DNA of 64,000 bases from Euwallacea fornicatus (Eukaryota; Arthropoda; Insecta; Coleoptera; Curculionidae). Made by a program: the position numbers and the translations under genes. The notes below the pieces were generated by a model. It worked only from the letters and a program-made list of their open reading frames with translations. It was not told the origin of the DNA and did no database searches. The stretch lies in contig NC_089564.1 of NCBI RefSeq assembly GCF_040115645.1, forward strand, positions 1,302,001-1,366,000. Direction: 5' to 3'. Below are positions 59,414 through 64,000 of this stretch, one piece after another (position 1 is the stretch's first letter; each line of letters begins with the position of its first letter).

Positions 59414-59472
59414 GTTTACTTAGCTGTGTACTAATGACACTAGTACAGTGCCACCAGTACAGCTAAGTAAAC
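59414..59472. repeat. Hairpin downstream of RpS28
   Basis: GTTTACTTAGCTGT and ACAGCTAAGTAAAC are perfect 14 bp inverted copies. Inside the loop GTACTA...TAGTAC makes a second small stem. It stands 20 bp past the RpS28 poly(A) signal. It could be a transcription-end structure or the remnant of a tiny inverted-repeat element. Confidence 0.8.
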
Positions 59473-59993
59473 TGCTTCACTTTTTTGTAATCCACAGAAA
59501 TTTAAACTGTTCAAATAAAAATTTAATGAATTATTTGTAATAAACCCAATTTGCATCCAATGAGTGTCTTTTATTTTAATTTCCTGGCTAGTACGAAAAG
59601 ATACATTATTTAATATAAGAAAAGCTAATATGGACACAGAGAGGATTACAGAGAAAAATTATACATTTATGGGGGTAGTGTGGTAATACAAAATATTCTA
59701 TTAAATTATAAATTTTTCAATTATTTTTTCATCTCATATTTCACTAGGTTTGTATCTATTATTGTTTTGAAATGGGGTATTGACTTTGATTTAATTTTAA
59801 TTGCAAATTTGACACTGACGATTAATAAATTGTACAGTAACGACAGAATCCGTCACTCTTATTCGCCAAAGAGATGAAAACGTAAGAATGATTAATAAGG
59901 TAAAAAAAAATCGTCTATGCAGTAATAATTCTTTATTAATTGCATATAATACTCTTAACAATACAAATGCTTTTTGAACTGAATATAACAATT

Positions 59994-62479
59994 TTAATTC
60001 TTAAAATAATCTTTAATTATTGCTTCTGCTTTAGATCTATTAGCCATCTTCATAACTTTGGCTTGGAACTTATTGCCTTTACCTGCGCCTTTACCTTCTA
60101 AAAGTTCAGAAATTCTGCAAAAAAAAAAGTAAATAAATAAGATGATTTCTCTGAATGAATCTTTTTTTACTTCGGTCCGAGATCGGCTACAATTTTTTCA
60201 GGACCATACAAAACAATATTCCCACTAAGTTTTTCATCTCCAGTGGACAAGAATAGGAATATATCTTTCCCCTTGTCTCCTAATTCCCGAATAAACGTGT
60301 TCATAAAATCAGGCTCCGCTTCTTTCCTATGTAGAGAAAAAAATGCAGGGACTGGTAGTGTATCGTTTAAATTCTTAGCCTAAAATATATTATGAATAAA
60401 ATTCGATATTAATTGGAACCGTCTATTTTACAAGTTAATATAACTTTAAACTCATTTTGTATAGACTTTTTCGGTCATTTTTTTAGATTCATTAACAAAA
60501 CAGTGGTGTAACGTTGTGGAAATTTTTAATCTAATTTTTGAAAGAAATAATCTTTCACGGACGAGTCTATTGGAAATTGCTCTCTTTATAAAAAGCAGTT
60601 GAACGTTTAGTTAGTTAAAAAGTTCCGCAATCTCAAAGTTTATATCTACCAAAATCAAGATGCATATCTTTCAATTCAGGCGTAATTTATGTCTATTGAC
60701 AAGAATTGATTGGACGATCTATGGTATTCCAATTAATTTAAAATCTCGGCTAAGATGCACGGAAAGGTGCCTTTTTGTTTCATATAAATAATTACTAAGA
60801 TTAAAGAACGCAGTACATTTTTAACATGACCTATTTGTCCAATTCAGTCACTGTCGATTATTCATACCGGAAAAAAATATTTGTTTGGAGGGAAGAATAT
60901 GTAAAATACAGGGTCTTTCATAATGGTATGTCGAAAATTCTAGGGGTGAAACTGTGAATAATTTTAATAAAAAAGTTTATATGAACACGTGGCTGTTTTC
61001 GCTTCATATGTGAAATGTATCTGAATTCTGTAAATCTTCAACAATATTATGAAACGCCCTATATAGATTATTCAAAACGTGTTTTGTCAATCTATTAGTA
61101 AAAAGATTTTCCCATAATTTCGTTAATATTCAAATCTAAAATTTATAAATTGTACCGTGTAAGTGCATACCTGTAAAAAAGCCAAATCTTTAAGTACACC
61201 CTGGACATTCTTATTCAGAATTTTCACAGTTTTTTGAAGTTTATCTGCAAGTTCTGGGTGTTGTACAGGGTTGCTCCTAAAATTAAATCCGTGAGTTCAA
61301 TACTATTTTTCTACTTGGAGAACTCACTTAAGTAGTGCAGTTAATTTCTGCTCTCTCTCAATGCATCCCGTCAATCTGTTAAGTATTCTATTGCCTACCA
61401 AGAAATAAAGAAAAGTTTTATCTTTTCTTTTGCTTTTCTCGCTGTGCAACAGTTTAACCACTTGTAACTGACTTAAATTAGTTACGTGAGTGCCGCAGCA
61501 CATGTTTCTCTCCAAATCCTCGATATTGATAACTCGAATATCACCTTTATGGTCCTCTGGAAGGCCTCTAGCTCGAACCTGAAGGGTGGTATTAAAATAA
61601 ACTTAAAGTTTATGTTACTCTACCGCACGATTTCATGTTTACGGTTACCTGTTTTAATTCCTCCTCGGACGTGCCTTCAGTGTACACTTCAACAGATACC
61701 CTTTTCCCATCTCGAATAAGGCTATTTATTTTATTTTCAGCCTCCCGAATTTCCTCGTCGGTAATTTTAGGCGTATCTGGAAAATTAATAAATAACAAAC
61801 TGTAATATAAACATGGAGAATTACCTGAACCATAATTTGCCAATATAAATTAAATATTTTAGAATTTTGCGAGTCTATCTTAGCGTTCAGAGTGATTTTT
61901 TTACCTAATTCAATGTAAGACACTTCTTCCCCCAACCACCAGCTAACAGTAGAATATTTAAACTCTCTATCAATGACCGCAGTGACCAAATGCTGGCCAG
62001 AATGTTGTTGCATGTGATCAAAACGTCGCTCCCAGTTAATTTTTTGTCTAACTTCCTCTCCTTCCGAGAACGAATGATTGGTGATATGTATAGCTTTATC
62101 AGCTCTTCGAATAACTTTGATAACTGGGATTTCGTTGAGTGAACCATAATCACAAGGCTGGAATATGTTATTATAAATATTGCGAAAATTTCCAACTTGA
62201 AATAAATTCTGAACTATTTATTCCGTTTTGAACAAATCGCTAAAAATTCTTCCGAGACTTTTGGATATGTTGACATTACTAATCGCTCGATTTCTGCCAC
62301 GAACTCTTATAGTGTCTCTAATGGTATTTGTATTTTGGCTTAAATTGAATTACCTGTCCTCCGCCTTCTGGAAATAGTATCGTATCTTCTAAAATTACTT
62401 CGAACAGTTCTGGATACTCTATATTAGGTTTGTCGTGATTTTGTTGTATTTTTTCACAGGTAATAACTTTCGACGAAAA
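59994..62479 (-). CDS. Aarsd1: Alanyl-tRNA editing protein Aarsd1 (N-terminal exon not found)
   Basis: Exons 5' to 3': 62479-62354, 62157-61905, 61776-61649, 61578-61328, 61276-61171, 60379-60171, 60114-59994. All are GT-AG and phase-consistent, with 397 codons plus stop. The first recognisable residues (SSKVITCEK) align to about residue 14-18 of the family, so a first exon of roughly 13-16 codons is missing from my model. The editing-domain zinc ligands are intact: HMQQH (model residues 90-94, the HxxxH motif) and CCGTH (196-200, CxxxH). FPEGGGQ and the C-terminal basic tail (LLEGKGAGKGNKFQ) also fit. The protein hydrolyses Ser (and Gly) wrongly attached to tRNA-Ala, acting free in the cytosol. 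It converges on RpS28. Confidence 0.9.
60909..61061. mobile_element. Small MITE in an Aarsd1 intron
   Basis: About 153 bp. Its ends TACAGGGTCTTTCATAATGG and (on the other strand) TATAGGGCGTTTCATAATAT are inverted with few mismatches and flanked by TA. It lies in the intron between the exons ending at 61171 and starting at 60379. No coding content. Confidence 0.65.
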
Positions 62480-63600
62480 CTATAAAACAAAATCTTAATG
62501 AATTAGTAACTTATTCAAATATCAGTAATACATATTTTATACACTTTGGCTAAAAAGTAAGTAGTCTTCCGCCTTATGAAGCTGGATAGAATAAATTGTT
62601 CAATATCAAAGAGGTTTCTTAACAACCAAAAAATAATAAGAGATTTGAGTATAGCATTTGCTTTGGAGTATAACGAAGTTTTAAAATGCGTGAATTACCA
62701 AATACTAGATTCTCCCGAAGCAATGCTGAAGGTCGTGTTTACACAACGAACACACGAGATGAGGAGGATGTTTAGACAGTATTAAAAATGAACCCCAATC
62801 CAGCACCCAAAAAATATCTAAAAAATTTGGTACTCCATTACCCACCGTTTGTAGGGTTTTAGGATAAAATCTGTGGCACCCATAACATTTTCACAAGGTT
62901 GTTTCTTACACGGGGAGGGATTATAAATCTTTATAAAAAATCACGAATCACGATTCGGCTAATTTATTAAACTTCTTGAATGACGCAATTTTTTTTTCTT
63001 ATAAAACTTTCCCCCTGAAGTATTAAAACATTTACCTTTACAATTGCACCGGAAATAAATACACAATATGATACAAAATGAATACAATTGCACCAGAATA
63101 AGGTTTGTATGATGCGCCCCAGCACACTAAAATATGAATATCCGGGAATTTCTAAACGCTTTCAACAACGGCGGCCACCGCAATCACCAGATTTACATTA
63201 ATGTGACTTTATCCTTTGAAGAATTTATGAAGTTCGCATATTCAACGCAGATGCAAAGTAAGGAGAATTTATGGAACCGCATCAATAACGATGCGCAATT
63301 ATAAAAAATGTATTTAATCGCCCAATGGAACAGACTAACTTTGGGCGAAATTAAAGACGATTATGCGTAAGAGAAAATTGGAGCCATTTCGAACAGCATC
63401 TTCAGCGTTAATTTTTTACTATTACTTAATTAGTTTTGGGATCTCAGAAAAGGAAAATTGTGAATATGCAACAACAAAACTCTGCTTTAAATAAAGCACT
63501 TGACATAATAGAGAAATCTGCGATTTTAGTATATATATTTAAAAATTCTTTTCATGTAAATAACTTTTAGAAGATTTAAGTTTGACGTTTGTCTTGGCTT
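62480..63600. other. Region expected to hold the Aarsd1 first exon
   Basis: I searched the minus strand for a short exon starting MVF/MAF with CQxDS and ending in a phase-0 donor and found none. A minus-strand frame at 62940-62860 (PSPCKKQPCENVMGATDF) and a plus-strand 69-codon frame at 62576-62785 are open but unrecognised. Otherwise nothing is seen. Confidence 0.35.
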
Positions 63601-63661
63601 GTTAGCAATATAGTTATATGTATTGTTCAAATCTTTTCCCATATTTAAAACTTCCATCATG
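63580..63661 (+). other. Possible first exon: ATG followed by splice donor
   Basis: A pyrimidine-containing leader ends CTTCCATCATG (ATG at 63659-63661) directly followed by GTAAGTATC, a strong donor. An exon that ends right after the start codon is common in ribosomal protein genes. The rest of the gene would lie in the following 340 bp or beyond the window; I see no coding continuation before 64000. Confidence 0.35.
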
Positions 63662-64000
63662 GTAAGTATCTTCTTGTTATTTACAAATGTTCACTAGCTT
63701 ACTGCTTATCACATAGTATATTATCACAGTTAAAAATATAGGGAAAACGTAAATAACACAATGCAGGACTTACTTGTGTTTCCCATCAATAATTTGATTT
63801 TTTTATTCTGGCAGAGATGCACTAAGAAATTATGATTCTTCAAAGAACATTAAATATATAATCTTAGAAAGTTGAGCATTCTTGGTATTTTATACAGGGG
63901 GCAAAATGTCAGATATCAAAGATAATAAGATCCATTTAATATGTGGATACTGAATATATTAAATATTCTTTATTTAGTATTTTAAGCTTATATCCTTTTA

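Noticed and set aside
62576..62785. 69-codon plus-strand frame as a gene
   Set aside because: Composition is plausible, but there are no promoter, splice or family signals. It lies where the Aarsd1 leader or first intron should be.
1..64000. tRNA genes, CRISPR arrays, bacterial-type operons
   Set aside because: No T-arm/D-arm pairs or regularly spaced direct repeats of CRISPR type were found. The only regular array is the 19 bp minisatellite, which has no spacers.

Overview
The window is nuclear DNA of an insect, most likely a beetle (the order is an inference). It is AT-rich. Real genes are split by 50-60 bp introns and by a few introns of 1-3 kb. Between and inside the genes there are many TA-flanked elements whose ends read CAGGGTG, plus mariner, Tc1-like and non-LTR relics. 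I see no prokaryotic features, no CRISPR array and no tRNA that I could recognise.

Layout. 1-4.6 kb is a pile of transposon relics. It includes a 2 kb element with roughly 590 bp inverted arms that carries a nested 5'-truncated non-LTR insertion. 4.66-7.95 kb (+) is a four-exon alpha-1,2-fucosyltransferase-type (GT11) gene, with an inverted-repeat element filling intron 1. 9.5-14.3 kb holds three diverged copies of one unit in tandem, with a full-length mariner and another TIR element inserted in particular copies. 15.6-24.5 kb (-) is a complete RalGPS gene that I assembled from 11 coding exons (592 codons). Its long introns hold a 19 bp minisatellite and several elements. 25-39 kb is mostly transposon-derived, including a near-full-length DUF4817-type element at 30.9-33.0 kb. 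39.85 kb (+) and 45.1 kb (-) are a tail-to-tail pair of single-exon genes for secreted Val-Pro-rich, cuticle-type proteins. 46-54.7 kb has a pogo/Tigger-like relic and otherwise no gene I can support. 54.8-62.5 kb is a dense housekeeping block: Tap42/IGBP1 (+), RpS28 (+) and Aarsd1 (-). The far right edge may hold the first exon of another + strand gene (ATG at 63659 directly followed by a splice donor).

The genes do not form a pathway. Tap42 regulates PP2A-type phosphatases, RpS28 is a small-subunit ribosomal protein, and Aarsd1 proofreads mischarged tRNA-Ala. RalGPS activates Ral GTPases, the fucosyltransferase decorates Golgi glycans, and the VPVPV proteins are probably structural cuticle components. 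The exon models for the fucosyltransferase, RalGPS, Tap42 and Aarsd1 were built by hand from splice sites, reading-frame phase and family resemblance. All coordinates come from reading the sequence, with no alignment software. I did not find a clear new multi-gene system. The most unusual items are the minisatellite with GAATGTTC at every unit junction, the filled-site/empty-site transposon array, and the inverted VPVPV pair with a shared promoter word.
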